Shown piece by piece: positions 53,120-62,297 of a stretch of DNA of 64,000 bases (position 1 is the stretch's first letter; each line of letters starts with the position of its first letter). The position numbers were made by a program, and so were the translations under genes. The notes beneath the pieces are model-generated. The model did no database searches and was not told where the DNA came from. It worked only from the letters and a program-made list of their open reading frames with translations. Source of the stretch: DASXMT01 sp963755985 (lineage in GTDB: Bacteria; Actinomycetota; Acidimicrobiia; Acidimicrobiales; RAAP-2); NCBI GenBank assembly GCA_963755985.1, contig CAVWLO010000001.1:186001-250000 (forward strand). The letters run 5' to 3'.

Positions 53120-54763
53120 CTAGGTTGATATGTCTGCCGGGTCCTCTTTCCGTCGAGCCGTTGGTCGGTCATGGGGAAGTTGCCTTGTGAACGCGAGCGA
53201 AACGAGAGCGAGTAGGGCGGCAGTCAGTAAGCCCGCCTTCAGTGACCGAAGCTGGGCCGACTCGTAATCGTCAACCAATGCGGTTGTGGTTACGCCGTCG
53301 AGCCCCGCCTTCTTCGCTGCGGCCTCGACTTGGGTAGACGACACGAAGTTGGTATTGGAACCGGCTGCCACTCCTACCTGGGCCGACACATCGGCGCTGA
53401 TGCGGGAATCGTGCTCGACGTTGGAGATGAAGGTGCTGGTCAGGCCCATCAGCACAATGGCCCCGATCAGGGCCACACCCAGCGATGAGCCGAGTTGTTG
53501 CCCCGTGTACTGAAGTCCGCCTGCTTCGCTCCGTCCCGACTCGTCGACCGATGACTGGACGACGTTGCCCAGTTGGGAAACCATCAAGCCCATACCGATG
53601 CCGAGCACGCCCATGCCGATGGCGAACCCGACGTCAGAGAGGGTTGGGTTGATGGTTGAAAGCAGGATGAGAGTACCGGCGATCGTCATGAACAGTCCGC
53701 TCCGAACGATGGCCCGCACTGGGAACCGATTCGACAGTCTTGATCCGATCGCGGCAGTCGCGAACATGGTGATCGAGACGGGCAACATCTTGATCCCGGT
53801 TTCGAGAGCGTTGAGTCCGAGCACAAGCTGGAGGTAGAGCGGAATGACAAAGAAGACGCCCATGAGGATCAGGTTCTGACTGAACAGCCCGATCAACCCA
53901 GATCTGACTGGCGGTATGCGGGCAAGCGACAGATGGACGAGTGGGTCGAGGTTCGCCTTTTCGCGGTGGCGCTGCCAGGTCACGAATCCCCAAATCAGAA
54001 CGCCACCTGCGGCGATGACAAAGATTGTGAGTGAGAAGCCAAAAATGGTGATCGGTGAGTTCTTCGGCTTGAGCCACCCCCAGGTACTGGACTGGAGGAC
54101 ACCGAAAACGAAGACTCCGAGGCCCGTTGCCGAGAGGACAGATCCGACGAAGTCGAACTTTGGCGTGGGATCGGGACGTGGAGCGTCTCCCACCTTGGGC
54201 GCCATCACCAGGATGAACCCCACTATGATCACCTCACCGACAAAGACGATCCGCCAAGTAACTTCCGTCGTTGCCCATCCGCCAAGAATGGGACCGACGG
54301 CTATTCCTGCTCCGGCCACTCCCCCGATGATCGCATAGGCGACCTTGCGCCGGGAGCCCTCAAAGTTTCCAGCGATCAAAGCGGCGAGCGCGGGAAGGAC
54401 GAGGGCTGCTCCTATGCCTTCGAGTACCGACCAGCCGAGAGCCAGCATTACCACCGACTGTGAAGCTGCGGTTAGAGCCGAGCCACAGGCATAGATGATC
54501 AAGCCAATCACGAACGCCCGGCGGCGGCCGATTATGTCACCGATCTTGGCTCCAGTGAGGATGAGCATGGCCATCACCAAGCAATAGAGGGTGATGACGG
54601 CCTGAATCGTGGTGACCGTCGTGTGGAAATCCTGGACCAGCGCACTGATGGAGACGTTCATCACCGACTGATCGAGCACCATGAGGAACTGGGCTGTAGC
54701 CAGGGCGACAAGTGCCAGCCATCCCTTGCTCGATGCCGTTTCGTCGTTCACTTTTCTCCTCAT
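53120..54763 (-). CDS. MFS drug exporter (EmrB/QacA type, 14 TM)
   Basis: A 547-residue DHA2 exporter. ATAQFLMVLDQSVMNVSISAL (TM1 with the conserved D), LTGAKIGDIIGRRRAFVIGL (motif A), and GIGAALVLPALAALI (motif B-like) are present, with about 14 TM segments. ATG 54763 lacks a ribosome site; a GTG at 54751, with AGGAG immediately before it, may be the true start (MNDETASSKGWL). Substrate unknown. No regulator is adjacent. Confidence 0.92.
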   Translation of the reverse strand: MRRKVNDETASSKGWLALVALATAQFLMVLDQSVMNVSISALVQDFHTTVTTIQAVITLYCLVMAMLILTGAKIGDIIGRRRAFVIGLIIYACGSALTAASQSVVMLALGWSVLEGIGAALVLPALAALIAGNFEGSRRKVAYAIIGGVAGAGIAVGPILGGWATTEVTWRIVFVGEVIIVGFILVMAPKVGDAPRPDPTPKFDFVGSVLSATGLGVFVFGVLQSSTWGWLKPKNSPITIFGFSLTIFVIAAGGVLIWGFVTWQRHREKANLDPLVHLSLARIPPVRSGLIGLFSQNLILMGVFFVIPLYLQLVLGLNALETGIKMLPVSITMFATAAIGSRLSNRFPVRAIVRSGLFMTIAGTLILLSTINPTLSDVGFAIGMGVLGIGMGLMVSQLGNVVQSSVDESGRSEAGGLQYTGQQLGSSLGVALIGAIVLMGLTSTFISNVEHDSRISADVSAQVGVAAGSNTNFVSSTQVEAAAKKAGLDGVTTTALVDDYESAQLRSLKAGLLTAALLALVSLAFTRQLPHDRPTARRKEDPADIST

Positions 54764-54811
54764 GTGCAGGCTGGTTTGCCCCCCAAACGGGTCAAGTAGG
54801 TCTATCTCACC

Positions 54812-56248
54812 TCAGACCCCTTCGATGGCCTCCAGCCTCCCGGCCCGGATCGCTTCCGAGAAGGACTGGTAGTCCTTCTCGTTCTGGTCGGCGTAGCGGT
54901 CGCAGAAGTCGGTGATTGATCGGTCGAACTTGTCATTCTTGCCCAGATACGCCGCCAGCTCTACGGCATCCCCCGATCTGGCATGCGCCCGGGCCAAGGT
55001 CCATCCGCAGATCCTGGCATAGAAGCTGAGAATGACCGGGCTCATCAGCTCGACGAGTGCAGAGCCCTTCATGTCACGAAGCTGCCGCCAGTAGAGATGG
55101 CGGTCCTCCTCCACTCCCTTGGTCCATCCGAGATAGATGTCGCTGGCCGCCTGCATCAACCGCTGACCTTGGACCACCCGCTCACCCGGCTCCGTGAAGC
55201 GACTCTTGGGGAGGTGGTCTTCGAGCACTGACGCAGTTGCCTCCTTGACTTGGAGGAACAACGGGTCGTGCTCGTCGCGTCCTTGGAGCAGGACAATGAA
55301 CGCACGAGTGCCGACGCTGCCGACACCGACCACCTTGCGCGCCATATCGACGATCTCGAAGCGCTCCAGTAGTTGGCGACGATCTTCCTGCAACGTGTCC
55401 CGATAGGCACGGAACTGCTGGTGGACCATCTCTTCTATCTCGTGGGCTGAGTAGCCGTACATGGCCTCAAGGTCCCGGGCGGGGATCACCACGGGCGGCT
55501 GACTGACAATCCGGTAACGACCATCGACGACTTCCCCGAGCTTGGACAACGCTTGGAGGCTGTCACGGGTGTGGGCCTTCTCCGCGCTCTTTCTTGCCCG
55601 CTTGGCGCCCTTTCTCACCTGGGCAGCCTCCTGTTTTGTCTGCGTTCCTTTGGTCAGAGTGGCGATGGCGCCCATGAGTTCTTCTTCGGTCAGCCGCGCG
55701 TACCAGATATCCATATTGCCCATCTCGGCAAACCCAGTCATGGCCTGGCGGTAGGCCGCCACCGACGCGAGTGTCGTAGCGGCGGTGTCGGCGGCGCTGA
55801 ATCCGTTATTGCGCCCGGCGATGGTGAAGCTCGCCGCCATGCGCTTCACGTCGTACTCGAACGGACCCGGCAGGGTCTCGTCGAAGTCGTTCAGATCGAA
55901 GAGCAGGGTCCGCTCCGGCGATGCGAATGCACCGAAGTTCGATAGATGTGCGTCCCCGCACAGCTGCACGTTCAGGCCAGCCGTCGGGGTCTCGCTCAGG
56001 TCGGCAGCCATGAGTCTTGCTGCGCCCCGATAGAACGTAAAGGGCGACACCAGCATCCGGCCATGACGAACGGGAACTAGATCCGGTTCGCGGGTGAGAT
56101 TCTGCGCACTGAGTAGTTCCACCGGGTCCCGGCGATTGGGGGACGGGGCCCACCCAGCATGACTTTCGAGCGGCGTCGACTGACGCGCCCCTTTGCCATG
56201 AGCCCGACGATCACTGACGCTGGGGTGTGCGACCTTTGATATCGGCAT
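54812..56248 (-). CDS. DUF2252 protein
   Basis: A 478-residue DUF2252 protein. VPVRHGRMLVSPFTFYRGAARLMAADL, the GDAHLSNFGAF and DLNDFDE motifs, FEYDVKRMAASF, and CGWTLARAHARSGD are the conserved blocks. The GDxHxxNF and DxxDF pairs match the catalytic and metal-binding loops of aminoglycoside-phosphotransferase-like kinases, so a kinase-related fold is likely. The product is not known. It shares orientation with the MFS gene (48 bp). Confidence 0.87.
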   Translation of the reverse strand: MPISKVAHPSVSDRRAHGKGARQSTPLESHAGWAPSPNRRDPVELLSAQNLTREPDLVPVRHGRMLVSPFTFYRGAARLMAADLSETPTAGLNVQLCGDAHLSNFGAFASPERTLLFDLNDFDETLPGPFEYDVKRMAASFTIAGRNNGFSAADTAATTLASVAAYRQAMTGFAEMGNMDIWYARLTEEELMGAIATLTKGTQTKQEAAQVRKGAKRARKSAEKAHTRDSLQALSKLGEVVDGRYRIVSQPPVVIPARDLEAMYGYSAHEIEEMVHQQFRAYRDTLQEDRRQLLERFEIVDMARKVVGVGSVGTRAFIVLLQGRDEHDPLFLQVKEATASVLEDHLPKSRFTEPGERVVQGQRLMQAASDIYLGWTKGVEEDRHLYWRQLRDMKGSALVELMSPVILSFYARICGWTLARAHARSGDAVELAAYLGKNDKFDRSITDFCDRYADQNEKDYQSFSEAIRAGRLEAIEGV

Positions 56249-56771
56249 GCTACGGCTTCCCTCCGATGTGGACGTGACAACCTTGCGTGAAGATCGGAGT
56301 CAACCATAGGCGGTGACTCCCGTTGTTGGGCGACACGTTAGGTCCGCGATCCAACGTCGGACGAGGCTTCGCCGTAAGCCCTGCCAATGCCGCTCCCTAT
56401 GTCAATCACCACCGACGATGCCACTGCAACGGCTGCGTCGGCCACCGCCCTATTCGCAGTCGGAGCCGTGCTTGTTCCCACAAAGACCCTTAGCGATGAC
56501 CGTGTTCAAACGGCGACGAGCCAACCAATCCTTGCCAAACGCGGCAATCCTAAGATCATCGCCTGGGATGAATGACCGTCAGCGTCGACACGGTAAGGGT
56601 GGAGCCGAGCGGGCCTGTCAACACCCCTGGACCATGGTCGGAGATGCCAGGGCACTGCCGTTTGCCGATGCACCAATTGACCTGGCGGGGACCGTATGGC
56701 GGACATCACAAGGTAACGGATGGCGCTCGCTGACAGCTCATGGGCAACCTAGCGTTACCTGACGTGGTGTC
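56249..56771. other. Intergenic region, 520 bp
   Basis: No convincing gene is seen. A 62-residue plus-strand frame from 56387 has a hydrophobic stretch but no family. Confidence 0.45.
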
Positions 56772-57556
56772 ATGGCTCAGCGCCCAGCCAGCCTGGGTAT
56801 CATCGTGCTCTTCGTGCCTGTCGCGCTTCTGGTCGGCCTCGGCGCCCGGCTCGTCGCCTTCGCCCTCCTCACGCCGAACGAGCGTGAGGAGGCTTGTGCC
56901 ATCGCGACCACCCTCAGACGGCATTCGCGGCGACCTTCGCGCTCTTGATCGCGCTGACAGTCTCCAACGAGGCCTCATCTCTGGCTTCGGCGCAGAACAC
57001 CGTGAGGCAGAGGCCGCGCAGGCATCGGTCCTAGCGTGGGCCTCAACTGCTCCAGGTGTTGCCTCAGCCCCGATCCAAGCAGCCTCGCGCACGTACCTCA
57101 AGGCAACGCCGCGCCAATGAATGGCCCAGCACCGCTGCTGCCAGCGGGGAGTGATCCCGCCACCGTAAACGCTCCCTCGAGACTTGAACTTGAAGTCAGG
57201 ACTCAGGCGGCTAACCGCGACCTTCCTGTGGCGGCGGTCACTGCTGAGCCCGTCGAGGGACGAGAAAAGCTCATTGCTGGTTGATGTCGCGACGAGCACG
57301 GTGATGGCGTAGTAGTCGGGGAGCCCTCGAGATCCTTCGGCGAGTCGCGGGGGCTGGCACTGATTGTGAATATCAGCGTGGTCGGCATCCGTTCCGGTCT
57401 GAAACCAGCAGCGGTTGGGACCAGTCTCGCAATCATGTCGCACTGAGCTTGGCCCTCATTTTTGCTCTGACGACACCGTGGCAAGGAGCCATCTCCGTGA
57501 GTGGGTCCCCGCTTGACGCAGTCATCCACGACCTGACGAGCGGATACTTCCACTAG
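56772..57556 (+). pseudogene. DUF4239 (bestrophin-like) membrane protein remnant
   Basis: Stitching frames gives a DUF4239-type protein. ATG 56772 reads a TM (IIVLFVPVALLVGLGARLVAFALL), then LTPNEREEACAIATT. Other frames continue QTAFAATFALLIALTVSNEASSLASAQNTV, then EAAQASVLAWASTAPGV, TPIQAASRTYL-like, DPATVNAPSRLELEVRTQAANRDL, LALIVNISVVGIRSGLKPAAVGTSLAIMS, and SLALIFALTTPWQGAISVSGSPLDAVIHDLTSGYFH to the TAG at 57556. At least four frame changes and one in-frame stop (TGA near 57446) are needed. The gene is dead. Confidence 0.72.
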
Positions 57557-57899
57557 CAGCAAGGCGCGGTCAAGGCTGGCGGCCTCGGCCGTCCATGTGA
57601 GGCCGTCGGCCCGCCTCCGCCGATCGACCAGACCTGCTGCAGATCGGTGCGGCCCAGGCCTGGGGTGGGCGCGGGCAGGCACGTGGCTCCAGCGGATGGC
57701 CCCTTGAGGGAGGCGGAGGAAAGGAGAAGTACGACGATGACCGCGCCCGTGACATAGATCGAACCGCCCGGATCTACAGAGCGCCGACCTTAAAAGGAGG
57801 GCAACCCGCAGTCATTGTCCCCAGTTGATGTTGTGATTTGGCAAGGCGGCACGCCAGTCGCCATCCGATGCCCGTCGCCCAACGGCGTAGGCTCGAAGG
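57557..57899. other. Intergenic region, 340 bp
   Basis: No gene is supported; minus-strand frames here have no recognisable motifs. Confidence 0.5.
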
Positions 57900-58520
57900 G
57901 TGAGGACTATCGAGGTTTACGCAGATGTGTGGTGTCCATTTGCCCATGTCGGACTTCGTTGCGTGGTGGAGCGAAGAACTCAGTTGGGGTGTGAGGATGT
58001 GGCCCTTGACATACGGGCTTGGCCTCTTGAACTCGTGAATGGAACACCCCTGGATCCAGAAACTACGGGCGATCACGTGAGGGATCTACGGGCGCAAGTG
58101 GCACCGGATCTGTTCACGCATTTTGACCTGAACCACTTTCCCAGTACATCCTTGCCTGCTCTGGCAAGCGTTCATGCTGCTTACCGCAAGGACTTGAGGA
58201 CGGGTGAAGCTGTCAGCCTGGCGCTGCGCGATGCGCTATTCGAGAAGGGCCTCGATGTGTCTCGCAAGGAGGTGCTCTCGGAAGTTTCCAGGGTTAACGG
58301 CGTCGGTGCTTCCGATGCTGCAGACGAAAGGTCGGTTCTCGCGGATTGGCATGAGGGCGTAAAACGGGGCGTCAAGGGCTCGCCACATTTCTTTTGCGGA
58401 GATCACGATGCTTTCTGCCCGTCGCTCGACATCTCCAAAGACGGGGAGGAGGGTCACCTTGAAGTGAACACCAATCTGGACGAGCTGGACGCATTCCTCT
58501 CCGAGTGCTTTGAGGGCTAA
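57900..58520 (+). CDS. DsbA-family thioredoxin-fold protein
   Basis: A 206-residue DsbA-like protein: IEVYADVWCPFAHVGLRCVV with Cys12 in a CPFA motif lacking the second Cys, a helical insert at about 50-150, and GVKGSPHFFCGDHDAFCPS (the cis-Pro loop, SPHFF). Without the CxxC pair it is more likely a glutathione- or CoA-linked isomerase/oxidoreductase (HCCA-isomerase/FrnE-like) than a disulphide oxidase. No signal peptide. GTG 57900. Confidence 0.82.
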   Translation: MRTIEVYADVWCPFAHVGLRCVVERRTQLGCEDVALDIRAWPLELVNGTPLDPETTGDHVRDLRAQVAPDLFTHFDLNHFPSTSLPALASVHAAYRKDLRTGEAVSLALRDALFEKGLDVSRKEVLSEVSRVNGVGASDAADERSVLADWHEGVKRGVKGSPHFFCGDHDAFCPSLDISKDGEEGHLEVNTNLDELDAFLSECFEG

Positions 58521-58759
58521 GTCGTGGTCGAGGGGTGTCTGAGCGCAGTGATGGACACGCTCCAGCTCGCGTTGGTGGACCACATCCACCAATAGCTCCC
58601 CGGCCAGCTCGGTGATCTGGGCGACCAAGTGTCGCAAAAACTATGCCGGCACGTCGCCCATCACCCGGGCATCGGGAACCAAACGGGCTCTTCGGATCTC
58701 AGCGGGGTATGACGGTCTCGAGTAGCTCCATTGGTCCTTTTGGCGGGACAATGGGAACG

Positions 58760-59314
58760 ATGAAGACGCCAGATCGCACCTGGGGCCGATACGTCGTGGT
58801 CTCTGGTCCAGCCGCGAGTGGGAAAACCGTGCTTGCCCAAGCGATATCTGCGGAATTGGAGTGGCCGCTGATCTCGAAGGATGAGATTAAGGAGGCGCTC
58901 GCCGGGGTGCTTCCACCTAAGACCACCGACGACGCCGCCTCGTTGGGACGGGCCGCGATGGCGGTGTTGCTCCGGATTGCCGCCAAGACGACATCAGGAG
59001 CGGTTCTGGATGCAGTGTGGCGGGAAGGCCACGGTCGGTTGGAGTTGGGTGCGCTCCCCGGCGAGATAGTCGAGTTGTTCTGCCAGTGCCCACCAGCCGT
59101 CGTGAAGGAAAGGTACGGGGCGAGGACTCGACCCCCGGAATACATACCAGAACACGCGACGGCCGAGAGCCTCTGGAGCACAGAAACGTTTGCTCCGGTG
59201 TCCGGTGGGTGGCATGTCATCGAGGTTGACGCAACCTCCCACCCCGATGTGGAGGCCCTGACAGACCGCATCAGCGACGCATTCCGTCACCAGTCCAGAC
59301 GAGGGCTCCGTTGA
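58760..59314 (+). CDS. P-loop ATPase/small-molecule kinase
   Basis: A 184-residue P-loop protein: YVVVSGPAASGKTVLAQAISAELEWPLISKDEIKEAL (Walker A GPAASGKT), a VLDAVWREG segment at the Walker B position, and CPPAVVKERYGART (lid). It resembles AAA_33-type zeta-like kinases and chloramphenicol-phosphotransferase-like enzymes. Starts at 58709, 58751 or 58760 are possible. Substrate unknown; it could be a toxin-type or antibiotic kinase. Confidence 0.78.
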   Translation: MKTPDRTWGRYVVVSGPAASGKTVLAQAISAELEWPLISKDEIKEALAGVLPPKTTDDAASLGRAAMAVLLRIAAKTTSGAVLDAVWREGHGRLELGALPGEIVELFCQCPPAVVKERYGARTRPPEYIPEHATAESLWSTETFAPVSGGWHVIEVDATSHPDVEALTDRISDAFRHQSRRGLR

Positions 59315-59484
59315 CCCGACCGGTTGCGTGTATCGATCGAGCGGCCCGGCAATATCGGGGAGACCCCGCTGAGATCCGAAGAACCCGAAACGGTCTGGAT
59401 GGTGTTGGCCTTTTGAGGCGCTTCCCACGCCCCTCAAGGCCCCTCGCCGTGGCGGCGCGCACCTCCCTAAGAGGTCTTAGACGG

Positions 59485-59820
59485 ATGCCACGTTCAACCC
59501 ACAACGTACGAATGGGCCCCACCGGCCGAGTGGTCATCCCGGCCACAATACGTAAGGCGCTCGACCTCAACGAAGGTTCGGTACTGGTCGCCACCTTGGA
59601 GGACGACGGCCGCTAATCCTGGAGACTCGCCAGAACATCGCACGGCGCCTCGGGGGCTCTCTACATGACCTGGACTCAGGTCGTGACCTCTCGACCAAGC
59701 TGAGAGCGGAGAGGACAAGCCGAGGAGGCGTTAGAGAGAGCGAAGGCTACGGGCGATGAGTGGGCCATCGCCCGGGCACGCAAGGCCATCGCCGACATCG
59801 GGCGGCTCAGCGGTCCCTGA
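59485..59820 (+). pseudogene. AbrB/MazE-type antitoxin, frameshifted
   Basis: ATG 59485 opens a SpoVT-AbrB swapped-hairpin domain: MGPTGRVVIPATIRKALDLNEGSVLVATLEDDGR, then TAA. The family sequence continues one frame over as RPLILETRQNIARRL, and in a third frame as KATGDEWAIARARKAIADIGRLSGP to TGA 59820. So two frameshifts interrupt an otherwise recognisable antitoxin of about 110 residues. No PIN or MazF toxin follows. Confidence 0.72.
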
Positions 59821-60351
59821 TCCGGCGCGTGCCGATGAGCTCGTCCGCATGTTCATCGCAGCTCTCGACCTCGGCCACCACTTGCCCGACCGGTTCCGAT
59901 ACCGGCCCCGCCAGATCGGTGGTTCCGGGCAGTGCGTCGTCATGCCCCGCCGGCCCGGGTCAGACTCACGAACCATGCGCCAACAGCAACCCGCACTGTC
60001 GTTCGTCAACCCAGGCGCTAGTTCCATCGGGGAGCGCTTCTGCCCAGCTCCGCCCCCCACGGCACTTTGCCCTTGCCCCCAAGGCCCTCCGTCTCTCGCC
60101 CCTCTGCCCCTCCCCTCCCCGTTCGGTGGGGTCCCGGTGCTGTCGTGGCGGCGCGGTTCTGCGGTGCCGTGGCCGGCCCGTGTTGTGCCTGGAGCGGCTG
60201 GGTGCGCGGCGGTTTTGGGGCCGTTCTGCTGTCCGGGCCCCTCTCTCCCTCCCAATCATTCGACCGTATAGTCGGCGTGATTCGAACCTCGATCTCCTCA
60301 GAGGGACGTTTCGACCGGCCTTATCACCTATCCCCCCGCGACATCACACGG
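59821..60351. other. Region after the antitoxin remnant, no gene seen
   Basis: About 530 bp with no recognisable product. A helical segment (LVRMFIAALDLGHHL) is readable near 59840-59890, possibly another short remnant. Confidence 0.4.
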
Positions 60352-60424
60352 CGCCCACGGCAGGATTCGAACCTGCGACGCACGGTTTAGGAAACCGACG
60401 CTCTATCCCCTGAGCTACGTGGGC
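60352..60424 (-). tRNA. tRNA-Arg (anticodon CCT)
   Basis: The minus strand folds as a cloverleaf: acceptor GCCCACG/CGTGGGC, D arm GCTC...GAGC, anticodon loop with CCT, T arm GCAGG-TTCGAAT-CCTGC, discriminator G. The 27-43 pair is U-U, which some tRNA-Arg(CCT) tolerate. No CCA is encoded. Confidence 0.93.
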
Positions 60425-60628
60425 TTGTTTGTACTCTACGGTCGTCCGCCGAAAGGCAAGAACCTCGATGCCGTGACCCCGGTGTGTGGGTTCGCTGACG
60501 AACCGCAGCGTCGCTGTAAGGCCCCTACTCCTCACAGCCTCTCCGACGGACATATCCGACACGTGGCCGGTGCAGTCCACATCGAGGGTTTCGCTCAGAT
60601 CGGTGTTCGCGTACTCGTGCTGGATCGA

Positions 60629-60931
60629 TCAGCGACCGCGCCCGTTCAACGCCACAGCCAGGTCCTGGGCCAGGGCGTCGGCGGCCTCGTCCCCATCGCG
60701 CAGACCCAATCGGATCCCGACGACGTCTTTGGCTCGCTCCACGCTGAGAACGGCCACCGCTCGGGCCTTGTCCCCAACCGCCCCCACGGTTGCAGACACG
60801 GGCGTCGACTGTCCGACCCGGCCGGCCATTCGGGTGATCTGCACATAGCGTTCCCGACCGGCACGGGCACCTAGCGTGTACCCCACGGCAAACGCCACCA
60901 CTGTTCCGATTCGAAGTCTCACAGCTTCCAT
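60629..60931 (-). CDS. Small membrane-anchored YtxH-like protein
   Basis: A 100-residue protein with one TM segment (IGTVVAFAVGYTLGARAGRERYVQI), the FxxGYxxGARAGRERY pattern common in small actinobacterial inner-membrane proteins. A charged helical C-terminus follows. It sits between the two tRNA genes. Function unknown. Confidence 0.72.
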   Translation of the reverse strand: MEAVRLRIGTVVAFAVGYTLGARAGRERYVQITRMAGRVGQSTPVSATVGAVGDKARAVAVLSVERAKDVVGIRLGLRDGDEAADALAQDLAVALNGRGR

Positions 60932-60960
60932 TGTGCACCTCAGCCCGCCTCGGGCGCCTC

Positions 60961-61015
60961 TCGGTCGGTTCGCGGCGCCTATCGGCCGGTTCGCGGCGTC
61001 TCTCGGCCGGCCCGG
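60961..61015. repeat. 21-bp tandem repeat, 2.5 copies
   Basis: Units tcggtcggttcgcggcgccta and tcggccggttcgcggcgtctc (60961-61002) followed by a partial third. It lies about 85 bp upstream of tRNA-Asn and has no coding role that I can see. Confidence 0.65.
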
Positions 61016-61098
61016 CGGGCACCCTCTCCGGGGGTGGAGCGCTAACGACTACAGTCCTCTCTCGCGTCAGGTCTGGATCAACCCTGCTGACGTCAGAT

Positions 61099-61171
61099 TC
61101 CGGGGTAGCTCAATCGGCAGAGCAAGCGGCTGTTAACCGCTAGGTTGAGAGTTCGAGTCTCTCCCCCGGAG
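61099..61171 (+). tRNA. tRNA-Asn (anticodon GTT)
   Basis: Cloverleaf with acceptor TCCGGGG/CCCCGGA, D arm GCTC...GAGC, anticodon stem GCGGC...ACCGC framing CTGTTAA (anticodon GTT), T arm GAGAG-TTCGAGT-CTCTC and discriminator G. A tyrosine-recombinase remnant begins 13 bp beyond its 3' end, so this is a likely attachment site. Confidence 0.95.
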
Positions 61172-61183
61172 CATTACCCCAGT

Positions 61184-61560
61184 TCAGGTGGTGTTTCTTG
61201 TCTCCACCCTCAACTGGTGGGCGCGCTCTGGGCGCGAAGAAGTCCTTTTGTGCGCTTCCGAGATGGCAACGACGTCGCCACTGACCAACTCACCAAGCGC
61301 TTCAGCGATGGCCTTATCTCTGTCCGCAGTGGCGCGCTGGTACCGCAGGGCTGCGGCCGGTGTCGAATGATGGCTTGATCCATCAACTCTTTCGTGCTTG
61401 CTCCCGGGGCACCGCCAATGTCAACGAAAAGTGTCTGAGATCATCGAAATGGACGTGGAAGAGCCACCGGTCGCTTTACGCGCCTTACCGAACGCGGCGC
61501 CAAAAGCGCTTTAGCCGGAGAGGCATTCCGGTCGCGTCGTGATCTCCGTCGAGCCAGACG
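61184..61560 (-). pseudogene. Tyrosine integrase C-terminus (remnant)
   Basis: On the minus strand, with frame changes, the phage integrase C-terminal domain can be read: FGAAFGKARKATGG, FHVHFDDLRH, then GASTKELM (position of the R-H-x-x-R region), HHSTPAAALRYQRATADRDKAIAEAL with the catalytic Tyr in ALRYQ, ending RTSSRPERAH...NTT-TGA at 61186-61184. At least three frameshifts, and the N-terminus and core are gone. It abuts tRNA-Asn, the usual integration target. Confidence 0.75.
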
Positions 61561-62041
61561 GTGGTAGGCGTTCGGTTCCCAAGCCACTCTTGATTGGTCA
61601 TGTTGGACCACTTGTTCGACGTACCCTGCTCTATCCGATTCAACAATCCACGGCGGCGCATCCCTAATGAGTCGTCCGGGTGCACAGGCAGCAAATCCCC
61701 ACGGTGCGCCAATGATACGCCCGAAACCGACTTAGCTGGTTCGATCCTTTTGGTTGGATCCCGCCAGAACTATGACGACACTAGCGACTGCAATGACGAA
61801 AAACGACAGCCACCAACTGATCGAGAGTCCAATCAGCACGATGGCAACGATGGCCGAGGTGAGAAATAGGCGGCTAGGAATGCCTCAACGATAGCGGCCG
61901 GATCCCCTATCTGGTTGGCGGGACCGTCTCTAACCGACGTGTGGCGCGCAGGCGGAGTCCTTCCAGGACACGTAGTTTGGGTAGAACAAGTCCGAGGAGA
62001 CTTTCGATAGGGGAGCAAAGATCCCGCTACTGGAGGCAATC
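61561..62041. other. Region between integrase remnant and dodecin gene
   Basis: No intact gene. On the minus strand about 61870-61732 a hydrophobic frame (LFLTSAIVAIVLIGLSISWWLSFFVIAVASVVIVLAG) has no start codon, so it is either a small TM gene with an odd start or another remnant. GGGTAG at 61979-61984 resembles a SigB -10 but lacks a matching -35. Confidence 0.4.
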
Positions 62042-62257
62042 GTGTCAGACAACGTGTACTCAGTGTCGGAAATAGTAGGTTCGTCGAAAGATGGCGTCGA
62101 CGACGCAATCCGTGGGGCGGTCGATCGAGCGTCGAAGACGTTGCGCAACCTCGACTGGTTCGAGGTCAGCTCGATTCGAGGACACATTGACAATGACAGT
62201 CTCTGCCATTACCAGGTCACGATGAAAGTCGGGTTCCGCCTAGAAGAACCGTCGTAG
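62042..62257 (+). CDS. Dodecin (flavin-binding)
   Basis: A 71-residue dodecin: VYSVSEIVGSSKDGVDDAIRGAVDRASKTLRNLDWFEVSSIRGHIDNDSLCHYQVTMKVGFRLE. The FEVxxIRG and W36 region (LDWFEV) stack the flavin. Dodecins form hollow dodecamers that store riboflavin/FMN. GTG 62042 is preceded by TGGAGG. The first intact gene after the decayed island. Confidence 0.92.
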   Translation: MSDNVYSVSEIVGSSKDGVDDAIRGAVDRASKTLRNLDWFEVSSIRGHIDNDSLCHYQVTMKVGFRLEEPS

Positions 62258-62297
62258 GACTAGGCAACGCCACCGCAAGCTGGAAGGAAAAACGATC

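Noticed and set aside
56706..57443. Minus-strand 245-codon frame
   Set aside because: It is antisense to the DUF4239 remnant and has no similarity.
61732..61872. Hydrophobic minus-strand frame
   Set aside because: No ATG/GTG/TTG start before the hydrophobic part (upstream TGA); left as possible remnant rather than a gene.
61979..61984. GGGTAG as a SigB-type -10 for dodecin
   Set aside because: No GNNT at 14-17 bp upstream.
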